From positions 124,001 through 188,000 of the forward strand of contig JAYRYZ010000004.1 in NCBI GenBank assembly GCA_041916775.1: 64,000 nucleotides of DNA, in the 5' to 3' direction. Each line of letters begins with the position of its first letter. The stretch's first letter is position 1. Origin of the DNA: UBA2357 sp041916775 (GTDB lineage Bacteria > Pseudomonadota > Gammaproteobacteria > Burkholderiales > Rhodocyclaceae). A program made the position numbers and the translations under genes. Shown piece by piece: positions 40,869 through 49,954 of this stretch. The notes under the pieces are model-generated. The model was not told the origin of the DNA. It saw nothing but the letters and a program-made list of their open reading frames with translations, and did not search any database.

Positions 40869-41516
40869 ATGAGCCCCAGCCGAGAGTTCTTCGCACTTGC
40901 CCGTACGAAAGGTGTCCTGAAGTTTGGTAGCTTCATCACCAAGGCTGGGCGCAACTCGCCGTATTTCTTCAACGCCGGCCTCTTCGACGACGGCGCATCC
41001 TTCCGCGCGCTGTGCGGCTTCTATGCAGATGCGATCGTTGCCGCCGGCGTGCCGTTCGACATGCTGTTCGGACCGGCCTACAAGGGCATACCGCTGGTCG
41101 CCGGCGTGGCGATCCGCCTCGCCGAGCAGGGTGCGAACGTGCCGTTCTGCTTCAACCGCAAGGAAGCCAAGGACCATGGCGAGGGTGGTACGCTGGTGGG
41201 GGCGCCGCTGCAGGGGCGGGTGCTGATCCTCGACGACGTGATCTCCGCCGGCACCTCGGTGCGTGAGTCGGTGAACATCATCCGTGCAGCGGGCGCCGAG
41301 CCATCCGGCGTGGTCATCGCGCTCGACCGCATGGAGCGCGGCCAGGGCGAGCAATCCGCGGTGCAGGAGGTGCGTGCGCAGTTCGGCATGCCGGTCATCG
41401 CGGTGGCGACGCTCACCGACCTGATCGCCTACCTCGGCGACAACGCCGAGCTCGCGGCCAATCTCGACGCAGTGCAGGACTACCGGAACCGTTATGGGAT
41501 TGCCGAAGCGCGCTAG
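40869..41516 (+). CDS. pyrE: Orotate phosphoribosyltransferase
   Basis: Pyrimidine biosynthesis enzyme joining orotate to PRPP. 215 residues. The PRPP loop is VLILDDVISAGTSVRES, the catalytic flexible loop NRKEAKDHGEGG, and the substrate region FGPAYKGIPL. Ends RYGIAEAR. Its last 23 bases overlap the next gene, suggesting coupled expression. Confidence 0.95.
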   Translation: MSPSREFFALARTKGVLKFGSFITKAGRNSPYFFNAGLFDDGASFRALCGFYADAIVAAGVPFDMLFGPAYKGIPLVAGVAIRLAEQGANVPFCFNRKEAKDHGEGGTLVGAPLQGRVLILDDVISAGTSVRESVNIIRAAGAEPSGVVIALDRMERGQGEQSAVQEVRAQFGMPVIAVATLTDLIAYLGDNAELAANLDAVQDYRNRYGIAEAR

Positions 41517-42132
41517 CCTCCTGCTGATTGGCTTCTTCGTTGCTGGTGGTGCGCTGGCGCAGGCCAGCAAGCCGCAGCGCGGCAAGTCCATCTATTGTTG
41601 CGAGGACGACAGCGGCGCCACCGTCTGTGGCGACGTGTTGCCGCGCCAGTGCGTCGGCAGGGCCTATCGAGAGCTCAACAGCCAGGGGGTGGTGCGCCAC
41701 ACGGCGAAGAGCCGTGAGGAACTCGTCCGCGAGCGCGAGGAGAGAGAAGCGCGTGAGCGCGAGGAGGAGCGCCTCAGCGCCCAGCGTCGCCAGGACGAGG
41801 CGCTGCTGGAAACCTATCCCTCGCTGGAGTCCATCGACGAACGGGAGGCGCGCGCGCTGGGCGAGGTCGATCGCAGCCTGGGCGCGGTCGAGGCGCGCAC
41901 CCGCGAGCTTCAGGAGCTGCGCAAGGTGCAGGAGGCCGAGGCCGAGTTCTACCAGGGGCGCGACCTGCCGCGCGAGCTGGCCGGTAACCTCGCGATCATC
42001 GACGCCGAGCTCGATTCGCACAAGGCCTTCATCGCCGCCAAGGACGCCGAGAAAGCGCAGATCCGCGAGCGCTTCGCAGTCGACCGCGAGCGTTACCGCG
42101 CGCTGATCGAAAGCGGTGTGCGGCGGCGCTGA
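41494..42132 (+). CDS. Exported coiled-coil protein with DUF4124-like start
   Basis: 212 residues: signal peptide MGLPKRASLLLIGFFVAGG, then a short Cys-containing segment (IYCCEDDSGATVCGD) similar to DUF4124, then a long charged coiled coil (about 75-205). Starts inside the end of pyrE in another frame. Probably periplasmic; function unknown. Confidence 0.68.
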   Translation: MGLPKRASLLLIGFFVAGGALAQASKPQRGKSIYCCEDDSGATVCGDVLPRQCVGRAYRELNSQGVVRHTAKSREELVREREEREAREREEERLSAQRRQDEALLETYPSLESIDEREARALGEVDRSLGAVEARTRELQELRKVQEAEAEFYQGRDLPRELAGNLAIIDAELDSHKAFIAAKDAEKAQIRERFAVDRERYRALIESGVRRR

Positions 42133-42192
42133 CGGCGTACGAGCAGGCGCGCCTTGCGCCGTGCCCATCCCACAATCTGACAAGGTGCCTTC

Positions 42193-44283
42193 ATGAGCGG
42201 AACCGACGCGACCATCGTGCATGCCGCCTGCCCGCACGACTGCCCGGACACCTGCGCGATGGAGATCACCGTGGAGCAGGGCCGGGCAGTGCGGGTGCGC
42301 GGTGCGGCCGACCACCCCTTCACCAACGGCGCGCTGTGCACCAAGGTCGCGCATTACCTCGAACGCACCTATTCCGAGCAGCGCCTGCTGTACCCGATGA
42401 AGCGCGTCGGCAGGAAGGGCGAGGGCCGCTTCGAACGCATCGGTTGGGACGAGGCGCTCGACACCATCGCACATCGCTTCGCAGCGATCGCCGCCGACGA
42501 CCCGCGCGCCATCCTGCCCTACGACTACAGCGGCACGCTCGGCTTCGTGCAGGGCGGTGGCGGAATGGCGCAGCGCTTCTTCAACCGGCTCGGCGCGTCG
42601 CGGCTGGATCACACCATCTGCTCCTCGGCCGGCGGCGCGGGCTGGAAGGCGAGCATCGGTGCGATGGTCGGCATGGACCCGGAGTCGCTCGCGGATTCGC
42701 GCCTCATCATCATCTGGGGGGGCAACCCGGTGGTGTCCAACCTGCACGGCTGGCGCTACATCCAGGAGGCGAAGCGGCGCGGCGCGCGGCTGGTGTGCAT
42801 CGACCCGTGGCGCACCCAGACCGCCGAGAAGTGTGACCTGCATCTCGCCCCGCTGCCGGGCACCGACACCGCGCTGGCGCTGGCGATGATGCAGGTGCTG
42901 ATCGCCGACGACCTGCTCGATCACGACTACATCGCGCAGCATACGGTAGGCTTCGACGCGCTCGCGGCACGGGTGAGCGCCTGCACGCCGGAGTGGGCGG
43001 CGCCGCTCACCGGCCTGCCCGCCGACGCGATTCGCGCGCTGGCGCGTGATTACGGCAGTACGCGTCCGGCGGCGATCCGCCTCAACTACGGCCTCAACCG
43101 CTGTCACGGCGGCGGCATGGCGGTGCGCAACATCGCCTGCCTGCCGGCGCTCACCGGGGCGTGGCGGCGCCACGCCGGCGGCGCGCTGCTGTCCACCTCG
43201 GGCAACTTCCCGGTGGACCAGGCGGCGCTCGAGCAACCCGCGCTCTACCCGGATGCGCAGCGCTTCCCGCCGCGCCACATCAACATGTCGCAGATCGGCG
43301 AGGCGCTGCTCACCGCGAGCGATCCGCCCATTCGTGCGCTCTACGTCTTCAACGCCAACCCGGTGGCGGTGGCGCCGCATACCCGCCGGGTGCGCGAGGG
43401 TTTCCTGCGCGAGGATCTCTTCTGCGTCGTGCACGAGCTCTTCCAGACCGACACCGCCGACTACGCCGACATCCTGCTGCCGGCCACGACCCAGCTCGAG
43501 CAGCGCGACGTGCATAAGTCCTACGGCCACCTCTACGCCATCGACAACCGCCCGGCGATCGCGCCGCTGGGCGAGTCGCGCTGCAACAGCGATGTGTTCC
43601 GGGCCCTGGCCGCGCGCATGGGGTTCACCGATGAGGCGCTGTTCGAATCCGACGACGCGATCGCCGCCGCGGTGTTCAACCGGCGCGACCCGCGCGCGCT
43701 CGGGCTGAGCCCGGAGGCGCTCGCGAGCCGGGGCTGGGCACGGCTCAACCTGCCGCGTCCGTTCGCGCCCTTTGCGAATGGCGGTTTCCCGACCCCGTCC
43801 GGCAAGTGCGAGTTCCACAGCGCCGCGCTCGCGGCGGCGGGGCTGGACCCGCTGCCGGCGTGGGTGCCGCCGCTCGAATCCGTCGTCAGCAACTCCGCGC
43901 TCGCGGCGCGCTATCCGCTCGCCTTCCTGTCGCCGCCCGCGCGCAGTTTCCTCAACACCAGCTTTGCCAACCTGCCGCGCTTCCTGCAGAAGGAAGGCGC
44001 GCCGCAACTCGAGATCCACCCGCAGGACGCAGCCGCGCGCGGCATCGCGGACGGCATGCGGCTGCGCATCTTCAACGACCGGGGCGCCTTCCATGCCCGC
44101 GCGGTGGTCACGGAGCGGGTGCGGCCGGGCGTGGTGGTGTCGCCCTCGATCTGGTGGCAGAAGCTCTCCGGCGACGGCGAGAACGCCAACGCGGTGACCT
44201 CGTCGGCGCTCACCGACATGGGCGGCGGGCCAGTGCTGTACGACTGCCTGGTCGAGGTCGCGCCCGCACCGGGCGAGGCCTGA
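42193..44283 (+). CDS. Molybdopterin oxidoreductase family protein
   Basis: 696 residues of the DMSO reductase/formate dehydrogenase superfamily. The N-terminal [4Fe-4S] site uses CPHDCPDTC plus the later LC in NGALC. Cofactor-binding motifs include IIWGGNPVVSN, CIDPWRTQTAEKCD and the C-terminal TDMGGGPVLYD. There is no twin-arginine signal, so it should be cytoplasmic. No electron-transfer subunit gene adjoins; the gene 4 bases downstream encodes a sirtuin. Substrate unknown. Confidence 0.88.
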   Translation: MSGTDATIVHAACPHDCPDTCAMEITVEQGRAVRVRGAADHPFTNGALCTKVAHYLERTYSEQRLLYPMKRVGRKGEGRFERIGWDEALDTIAHRFAAIAADDPRAILPYDYSGTLGFVQGGGGMAQRFFNRLGASRLDHTICSSAGGAGWKASIGAMVGMDPESLADSRLIIIWGGNPVVSNLHGWRYIQEAKRRGARLVCIDPWRTQTAEKCDLHLAPLPGTDTALALAMMQVLIADDLLDHDYIAQHTVGFDALAARVSACTPEWAAPLTGLPADAIRALARDYGSTRPAAIRLNYGLNRCHGGGMAVRNIACLPALTGAWRRHAGGALLSTSGNFPVDQAALEQPALYPDAQRFPPRHINMSQIGEALLTASDPPIRALYVFNANPVAVAPHTRRVREGFLREDLFCVVHELFQTDTADYADILLPATTQLEQRDVHKSYGHLYAIDNRPAIAPLGESRCNSDVFRALAARMGFTDEALFESDDAIAAAVFNRRDPRALGLSPEALASRGWARLNLPRPFAPFANGGFPTPSGKCEFHSAALAAAGLDPLPAWVPPLESVVSNSALAARYPLAFLSPPARSFLNTSFANLPRFLQKEGAPQLEIHPQDAAARGIADGMRLRIFNDRGAFHARAVVTERVRPGVVVSPSIWWQKLSGDGENANAVTSSALTDMGGGPVLYDCLVEVAPAPGEA

Positions 44284-44286
44284 GCG

Positions 44287-45057
44287 ATGAGCCCGCCATC
44301 TACCTCCAGTGTCGAGCAGGTCGCCGATTGCATCCGGCGTGCCGATCGCATCCTGTTCATCACCGGCGCCGGCATCTCGGCAGATTCGGGCCTGCCGACC
44401 TATCGCGGCATTGGCGGGCTTTACCATGACCGTCTCACTGCGGAGGGGCTGACCATCGAGGAGGCGCTCTCGGGCGAGATGATGGCGCTGCGCCCGGACG
44501 TGAGCTGGAAGTACATCGCCGAGATCGAGGAGAACTGTCGGGGGGCAGAGCCGAACCCGGCGCACCTCGCGATTGCCCGGCTGGAGCAGAGGAAGTCCGG
44601 CGTATGGGTGCTGACGCAGAACGTCGACGGCCTCCATCGTGCCGCCGGCTCGCGCAACCTGATCGAGATCCACGGCACGGTGCACACCCTGTGCTGCACC
44701 GAATGCCCGCACCAGCGCCGCGTCGTCGACTTTGCCGGCCTCGAGATCCCGCCGGGCTGCCCGGTGTGCGGCGGGCTGTTGCGGCCGGACGTGGTGCTGT
44801 TCGGCGAGATGCTGCCGGAGCGCGCCGTCGCCAGGCTCGACGCTGTGCTCGCGCATGGTCTCGATCTGGTCGTGTCCATCGGCACCACCAGCGTCTTCCC
44901 CTACATCGCCGGCCCGGTGCGCTGGGCGCGGCAGCTTGGCGTGCCGTCGGTGGAGATCAACCCTGGCGAGACCGAGGTCAGCCACATCGTCACCCACCGC
45001 CTGCGCATGGGTGCGGCCGAGGCGATGAGCGCGATCGAGCGGCTCATGGTCGGCTAA
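44287..45057 (+). CDS. SIR2 family NAD-dependent protein deacylase
   Basis: 256 residues. NAD-binding GAGISADSGLPTYRG (about 28-42), the TQNVDGLH catalytic stretch with active His at HGTVH, and a zinc ribbon CCTEC...CPVCGG. The signature Tyr/Arg pair of class III (desuccinylase) sirtuins is not evident, so deacetylase is the default. Coupled to the molybdopterin enzyme gene by a 3-base gap. Confidence 0.92.
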   Translation: MSPPSTSSVEQVADCIRRADRILFITGAGISADSGLPTYRGIGGLYHDRLTAEGLTIEEALSGEMMALRPDVSWKYIAEIEENCRGAEPNPAHLAIARLEQRKSGVWVLTQNVDGLHRAAGSRNLIEIHGTVHTLCCTECPHQRRVVDFAGLEIPPGCPVCGGLLRPDVVLFGEMLPERAVARLDAVLAHGLDLVVSIGTTSVFPYIAGPVRWARQLGVPSVEINPGETEVSHIVTHRLRMGAAEAMSAIERLMVG

Positions 45058-45093
45058 TGAGTCGAGTAATGCCTATGTACTACTGATTTGCCA

Positions 45094-45122
45094 TTGACAT
45101 TTTCTGGGTGCAATTCTACTGT
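45094..45122 (+). promoter_or_regulatory. Sigma-70-like promoter for the 45159/45620 pair
   Basis: A perfect -35 TTGACA (45094-45099), 17-base spacer and a weak -10 TACTGT (45117-45122). It directly precedes the strong AGGAGGTGA ribosome site at 45147-45155. The region is AT-richer than the surroundings. Confidence 0.5.
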
Positions 45123-45158
45123 CCGACTCGATTGCCATTTGAGCGAAGGAGGTGAACG

Positions 45159-45623
45159 ATGTCGGCGTGCTATCGGGAAGGGGATTTCAAACGGTACTTT
45201 GACGAGAACATGGCGGCATTGGGGCTTCCAGTGCCCAACTCCATGTTTGATACATACCAAACTGCGGTCGCAACTGCGTCGACGATACTGGGAACCTTAT
45301 CCTCTCTCGGGAAGGGGGCGACTATGGCCGAGTTGGCCGGAGCGACCATCGGACTTGAGAAACTGGCAGTTCTGGGAGCCATCAGTGCTGCCGGATATGC
45401 GGGAGCGGCGATTGGAAGCATAGCGGTAGCATCAGGGCGCTCTCTTGGTTGTGGCGCCAGCATCGCCGACTTGTTTGCGTTCATGGGACGCACGGGGCTG
45501 AGCTTCGACGGTTGGCACGCTTTCTATACGAGGCATCCTGAAGTCTTGAATAGGGGGCAGCCGTTCAGGGATAGCTATGCAATCCGCGCCAAGTCGACGC
45601 CGCAATACTTCGAGGTCGCATGA
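45159..45623 (+). CDS. Putative glycine-zipper pore-forming effector, 154 aa
   Basis: No known domain. A polar N-terminal third (MSACYREGDFKRYFDEN, to about residue 45) leads to a hydrophobic middle (about 45-115) very rich in Ala, Gly and small residues, with glycine-zipper spacing in GYAGAAIGS and SGRSLGCG, then a polar tail (FYTRHPEVLN). This resembles pore-forming type VI effectors of the Tse4/Ssp6 kind in overall design, not demonstrated. AGGAGGTGA ribosome site, own promoter, and low GC. The next gene, encoding a tiny membrane protein, overlaps its stop. Confidence 0.55.
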   Translation: MSACYREGDFKRYFDENMAALGLPVPNSMFDTYQTAVATASTILGTLSSLGKGATMAELAGATIGLEKLAVLGAISAAGYAGAAIGSIAVASGRSLGCGASIADLFAFMGRTGLSFDGWHAFYTRHPEVLNRGQPFRDSYAIRAKSTPQYFEVA

Positions 45624-45781
45624 TGCGAACAGCTCTTCTCAAGCTTTCACTCAGCCTGGGCCTCGCTGTTCTTGCCTGGTTTCTCTTTCAGTGGTTGGGT
45701 GCGTACATGTTCCCGCTGATGCTGGGTATCACGGTCGTCATGCTGATCCAACGGTCGAAGGGGCCCAAGTTTGGCAAGTAG
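45620..45781 (+). CDS. Small membrane protein, 53 aa (possible immunity partner)
   Basis: Starts at the ATGA overlap with the preceding stop (a second ATG follows at once). Residues about 4-24 and 27-43 form two hydrophobic helices joined by a short turn, with a basic end RSKGPKFGK inside the cell. No family. The tight coupling to a pore-former-like gene suggests it protects the producer by acting in the inner membrane; this is inference. Confidence 0.5.
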   Translation: MMRTALLKLSLSLGLAVLAWFLFQWLGAYMFPLMLGITVVMLIQRSKGPKFGK

Positions 45782-45976
45782 TTCTTCTGTGCCTCGATGG
45801 TAGGCGGGATCGGTCCCCTGATTCGGGCAAGTCGCGTTGTGGGTTGGAGGTCGAGCTGTCCTTGACGAGGTGCAGTTGATCGGTAGTGGCGTTGGGGCAC
45901 GGGTGAGTTCCTTGATAGAATTCGCCATCCCGCCGCCTCGCTGCCGATGGCGGCGTACTTATTTGGTGTTCCTGCA

Positions 45977-47584
45977 ATGACCAGCCCCGCCTACCCCCCC
46001 GAACTGCTTCGCGACGTCGCGAAGCGCCGAACCTTCGGCATCATCTCCCACCCGGACGCGGGCAAGACCACGCTCACCGAAAAGCTGCTGCTGTTCGGCG
46101 GCGCGATCCAGATGGCGGGCACGGTGAAGGCGCGAAAGAGCGCGCGTCATGCCACCTCCGACTGGATGGAGGTGGAGAAGCAGCGTGGCATCTCGGTGAC
46201 GAGCTCGGTGATGCAGTTCGAGTACCAGGGCCACACCATCAATCTGCTGGATACCCCGGGCCACCAGGATTTCTCCGAGGATACCTACCGGGTGCTCACC
46301 GCGGTGGATGCGGCGGTGATGGTGATCGACGCGGCCAAGGGCGTGGAGGCGCAGACGATCAAGCTGCTCGACGTGTGCCGGCTGCGTAACACGCCGATCA
46401 TCACGTTCGTGAACAAGCTCGACCGCGAGGTGCGCGACCCCTTCGAGCTGCTCTCCGAGATCGAGGACGTGCTCAAGATCGAGTGCGCGCCGATCACTTG
46501 GCCGGTCGGCTCGGGCAAGGCCTTCCGGGGGGTGTATCACCTGATGGAAGACCGGGTGCTGCGCTTCGCCCCCGGTGAGGAGAAGCGCACCGAGGCCGAA
46601 GTGATCAATGGGATTGCGAACGCACAGCTCGACGCACTCTTCCCGCTGGAAGTGCGCCAGTTGCGCGACGATGTCGAGCTGATCGGCGGCGCGTCGGCGC
46701 CGTTCTCGCTCGGCGATTTTCTTGCCGGCAAGCAGAGCCCGGTGTTCTTCGGCTCGGGTATCAACAACTTCGGGGTGCAGGAGATCCTGCAGGCGCTCAT
46801 CGACTGGGCGCCGCCGCCGCAGCCGCGTGACGCCGGGGTGCGTCAGGTGCAGCCGGCCGAGGCGGGCTTCAGCGGCTTCGTGTTCAAGATCCAGGCCAAC
46901 ATGGACCCGAAGCACCGCGACCGCATCGCCTTCTTCCGCATCTGCTCCGGGCGCTACGAAGCCGGCATGAAGGTGCGCCATGTGCGCCTCGGGCGCGAGA
47001 TGAAGCTCGCCAACGCGCTCACCTTCATGGCCAACGAGCGGGTGCTGATGGACGACGGCGTCGCCGGCGACATCATCGGCATTCACAACCACGGCCAACT
47101 GCAGATCGGCGACACCCTCACCGAGGGCGAGGTGCTCGGCTTCAAGGGCATCCCCTACTTCTCGCCCGAGCTCTTCCGTGCCGCACGCCTGCGCGATCCG
47201 CTCAAGGCCAAGCAGTTGCAGAAGGGCCTGCAGGAGCTCGGCGAGGAGGGCGCGATCCAGGTGTTCGAGCAGGAGGGCGGCAACATGCTGCTCGGCGCGG
47301 TCGGCCAACTGCAGTTCGAGGTGGTCGCGCAGCGGCTCAAGGACGAATACAAGGTGGACGCGATCTTCGAATCCGCCGACATCTACACCGCGCGCTGGCT
47401 CACCTACCCGGACGAGCTCACGCGCCGCAACTTCGAGCGCGAGCAGGCGATCCGCCTCGGCAAGGATGTGGACGGCAACCCGGTGTATCTCGCCAGCACC
47501 CGCTACAACCTCGACGTGACGATGGAGAAGTGGCCCAAGGTTGGCTTCCACGCGACCCGCGAGCATGGCCAGGTGATGGCCTGA
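45977..47584 (+). CDS. prfC: Peptide chain release factor 3
   Basis: 535-residue translational GTPase that recycles RF1/RF2. G1 AHPDAGKTT-like SHPDAGKTTLTE, G3 DTPGHQDFSEDTYR, G4 NKLDRE and domain III/V parts typical of RF3 (AGFSGFVFKIQANMDPKHRDR). The start MTSPAYPPELL is chosen over ATG 45947 because it gives the usual N-terminal length. Confidence 0.95.
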   Translation: MTSPAYPPELLRDVAKRRTFGIISHPDAGKTTLTEKLLLFGGAIQMAGTVKARKSARHATSDWMEVEKQRGISVTSSVMQFEYQGHTINLLDTPGHQDFSEDTYRVLTAVDAAVMVIDAAKGVEAQTIKLLDVCRLRNTPIITFVNKLDREVRDPFELLSEIEDVLKIECAPITWPVGSGKAFRGVYHLMEDRVLRFAPGEEKRTEAEVINGIANAQLDALFPLEVRQLRDDVELIGGASAPFSLGDFLAGKQSPVFFGSGINNFGVQEILQALIDWAPPPQPRDAGVRQVQPAEAGFSGFVFKIQANMDPKHRDRIAFFRICSGRYEAGMKVRHVRLGREMKLANALTFMANERVLMDDGVAGDIIGIHNHGQLQIGDTLTEGEVLGFKGIPYFSPELFRAARLRDPLKAKQLQKGLQELGEEGAIQVFEQEGGNMLLGAVGQLQFEVVAQRLKDEYKVDAIFESADIYTARWLTYPDELTRRNFEREQAIRLGKDVDGNPVYLASTRYNLDVTMEKWPKVGFHATREHGQVMA

Positions 47585-47612
47585 GCGCGGGCAGGGCCGG
47601 CCTGTTCCGACC

Positions 47613-48134
47613 ATGACGAGCGATCCGCGCGATGGCACCCGGCGCATCGGGCGCGGCATGCTGGCGGTGTTCTGGCTGCTGGTGCTCGGGCTGGGCTGGT
47701 GGTTCTTCGAGGACCTGATCGCGGATCAGCACGACCCGAACCGCAATCTCGTGGTCGCGCCCGGCAGCGGCGAGCTGGTGTTGCAGCGCAACCGCAGCGG
47801 GCACTACGTCGCGCCTGGCGAGATCAACGGCCGGCCGGTGCGTTTCCTGCTCGACACCGGCGCCACCCAGGTATCGGTGCCGGCCCACCTCGGCGAGGCA
47901 CTGGGCCTGCGGCCGGGCGCGCCGATGAAGGTGATCACCGCCAACGGCACCGTCACGGTACGCGCGACCCGCGTCGAGTCGCTGCGGCTGGGGCCGTTCC
48001 TGCTGCGGGATGTGGGCGCGCACCTCAATCCGGGCATGCGCGACGATCAGGTCTTGCTGGGCATGAGTGTGTTGAAACAACTGGAGTTCACGCAGCGCGG
48101 CGACACGTTGACGTTGCGTCCCCACGCCGAGTGA
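47613..48134 (+). CDS. Retropepsin-like aspartic protease (TIGR02281/clan AA)
   Basis: 173 residues: one N-terminal membrane anchor (about 15-35) and a periplasmic single-lobe aspartic protease domain with the active site FLLDTGATQVSV and the flap-like GLRPG...TANGTVTVRATRV. Such proteins are likely active as dimers; the substrate is unknown. 28 bases after prfC. Confidence 0.88.
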   Translation: MTSDPRDGTRRIGRGMLAVFWLLVLGLGWWFFEDLIADQHDPNRNLVVAPGSGELVLQRNRSGHYVAPGEINGRPVRFLLDTGATQVSVPAHLGEALGLRPGAPMKVITANGTVTVRATRVESLRLGPFLLRDVGAHLNPGMRDDQVLLGMSVLKQLEFTQRGDTLTLRPHAE

Positions 48135-48186
48135 GTCTGCCGGGGTGTGCCCCGGCGGATGGCACGCCTTTCCGCGTAGCTGTAGC

Positions 48187-49656
48187 TTACTGCGCTTCCT
48201 CTTCCAGCAGTTCTTCCGGCATCTCCTCGCCGAAGTCCTCTGGCAGGGCTTCCTCTTCCGGCATCTCCATGCCGGACATGTCGCCGCCGCCCATGGGGTT
48301 GAACGGCAGACCGTTGACGGTGAATTCGCCCTTGGCGAACGCGAAGCTGCTGTTGAGCAGGCCACCCTCGCGCTTCAGGTAGCCCTGTTCGACGAAGGCG
48401 TCCACCTGTGCGGTGAACATGTCTGCATCCTCGCCAACCATTTCCAGAGCGAACGCCTCGGGCACCGACAGGGTCCCGCTCGCGTCGAGCTTCTGCATCA
48501 GGGCGAACATGTCGCCGATCTCTTCCGGGGCGAGGTTGTCGAAGCGTGCCTTGGCGGTGAGCTGCGCCTGTCCGTGTGCCGTGGTAAAGCTCAGGCGGTC
48601 GAGCGCGATCTCCGGATTGTGGCGCAGCAACTCGCCTGCTGGCTCGGCCAGCGGCGCAAACATTGCGCTGGGATCGAGCTCGTTCGCGGCCTGCATTGCA
48701 GGGTCGCCGTAGATCTTCATCAGCTCTGCGTAAAGCCTGGCCGCCGTGCGCGCATGGATGTGGCGCAGCGACAGGTCGTAATGCACCGGGCCGTAGTCGT
48801 CCGTACCGACCTTCAGTGTGTCCGCACCGATCTTGACGACCATGTCCATGAAGTCGCCCGAGATCGGCATCGCGACGTCGTAAGCGACCTTCTGCATCGA
48901 CACCGCATCGGGGCTTTCAGCGTCATCGGTCGGCATCTTGAGGCTCACCTCGGCGATCGCCATGTTCATCGTGCCCGCATAGAAGGTCGGCTCGTCGGCG
49001 AACGGGCGCTTCTGGTCGGCGGTGACACGCATGTCGGCGAAGAGCATGTGACCTTCGTCGTCCTGCATCTCGAACCTGGGCAGCGATGCATCCATGGTGT
49101 AGCTGGCCATGTCATTGCTGAAGTCGATGTCGGCCGTCAGACCGGACCAGGTCACCTTGCCTGCGCCTTCATCCGGCATGTCCAGTACGAAGCCCGGACT
49201 GGTGAGCTGTGCCCTGCCACCGCCATCGAAGCCATAGGTGGTGCGTACCTCCAGCAGCTCTTTGTCGCCGATGAGTGCGGATACCTTCTTGCGGGTCTCT
49301 TCGTCGAGGATGAGACGCGTATGCGCGGTGCCCGCGGCAAACGACGAGAAACCCGGCATGGGGCCGTGCTGGATGTCGCTCTTCAATGTGAACACCAGCG
49401 GCGCGCTCTCGTCTGCGTCGGTCTGCGCAGTGGCCATCACCGAAGGATCGGTGAGCTCCAGGGTGACCGTTTCGGTCGCACCCAGCAAGCCACGCTGGTA
49501 CTCGCGGCTCTTGACCTTGAGGTAAGGCACGCTGGCAATCTGGTCGTATTGGCGGGAGTGCGCCGATTCGATCGACTTGCCCAGCCACCATGCCGTGGCG
49601 GGATAGGCCGCGACCACCGCGACCGCGACGATTGCGATGCCTGTTGACTTGCTCAT
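48187..49656 (-). CDS. YdgA/DUF945 family protein
   Basis: 489 residues with an N-terminal membrane anchor (about 5-25, MSKSTGIAIVAVAVVAAYPA) and a long beta-rich periplasmic region, followed by an acidic, Met/Glu-rich tail (EMPEEEALPEDFGEEM, about 460-489). The DUF945 patterns YLKVKSREYQRGLLGA and HGPMPG are present. The family is similar to E. coli YdgA; role unknown. The start is set at 49656; the upstream frame is unlikely to be coding. Confidence 0.85.
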   Translation of the reverse strand: MSKSTGIAIVAVAVVAAYPATAWWLGKSIESAHSRQYDQIASVPYLKVKSREYQRGLLGATETVTLELTDPSVMATAQTDADESAPLVFTLKSDIQHGPMPGFSSFAAGTAHTRLILDEETRKKVSALIGDKELLEVRTTYGFDGGGRAQLTSPGFVLDMPDEGAGKVTWSGLTADIDFSNDMASYTMDASLPRFEMQDDEGHMLFADMRVTADQKRPFADEPTFYAGTMNMAIAEVSLKMPTDDAESPDAVSMQKVAYDVAMPISGDFMDMVVKIGADTLKVGTDDYGPVHYDLSLRHIHARTAARLYAELMKIYGDPAMQAANELDPSAMFAPLAEPAGELLRHNPEIALDRLSFTTAHGQAQLTAKARFDNLAPEEIGDMFALMQKLDASGTLSVPEAFALEMVGEDADMFTAQVDAFVEQGYLKREGGLLNSSFAFAKGEFTVNGLPFNPMGGGDMSGMEMPEEEALPEDFGEEMPEELLEEEAQ

Positions 49657-49954
49657 GCTGATGGATTCCTGACGAGGGGTGAAAAAGGGGTGACGTGGGC
49701 GCAACGGCCAGGGCGTCCGGGCAGGCGCTCGGGGCGGATGGCAGCAGGCGTTGGCCGGAGGCGGGTGAACAAAGCGGGAAACCGAACGACAAATAGGCGC
49801 GAATGATATATGTATTCGGGCTGCCGGTGTGCGATCCACAGCTTCATCTTGACGTGCTGATGCTGATACTCTGACAGGGTCAATGGCTCGGGGCTGATCA
49901 CGCCGGGCGCGCTGACCAACGCCACGCACTGCTAACTTTATCCCTTATCCGCCA

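Noticed and set aside
41413..44997. 1194-residue open frame antisense to pyrE, the molybdoenzyme and the sirtuin
   Set aside because: It runs across several well-recognised genes on the opposite strand and shows no domain or ribosome site; a by-product of high GC.
45959..47659. 566-residue open frame antisense to prfC
   Set aside because: Shadow of prfC; His/Ala/Arg-rich with no family pattern.
49657..49954. Search for a sigma-54 or FNR site upstream of hupK
   Set aside because: No element kept the required spacing; a TTGACG near 49846 lacks a usable -10.
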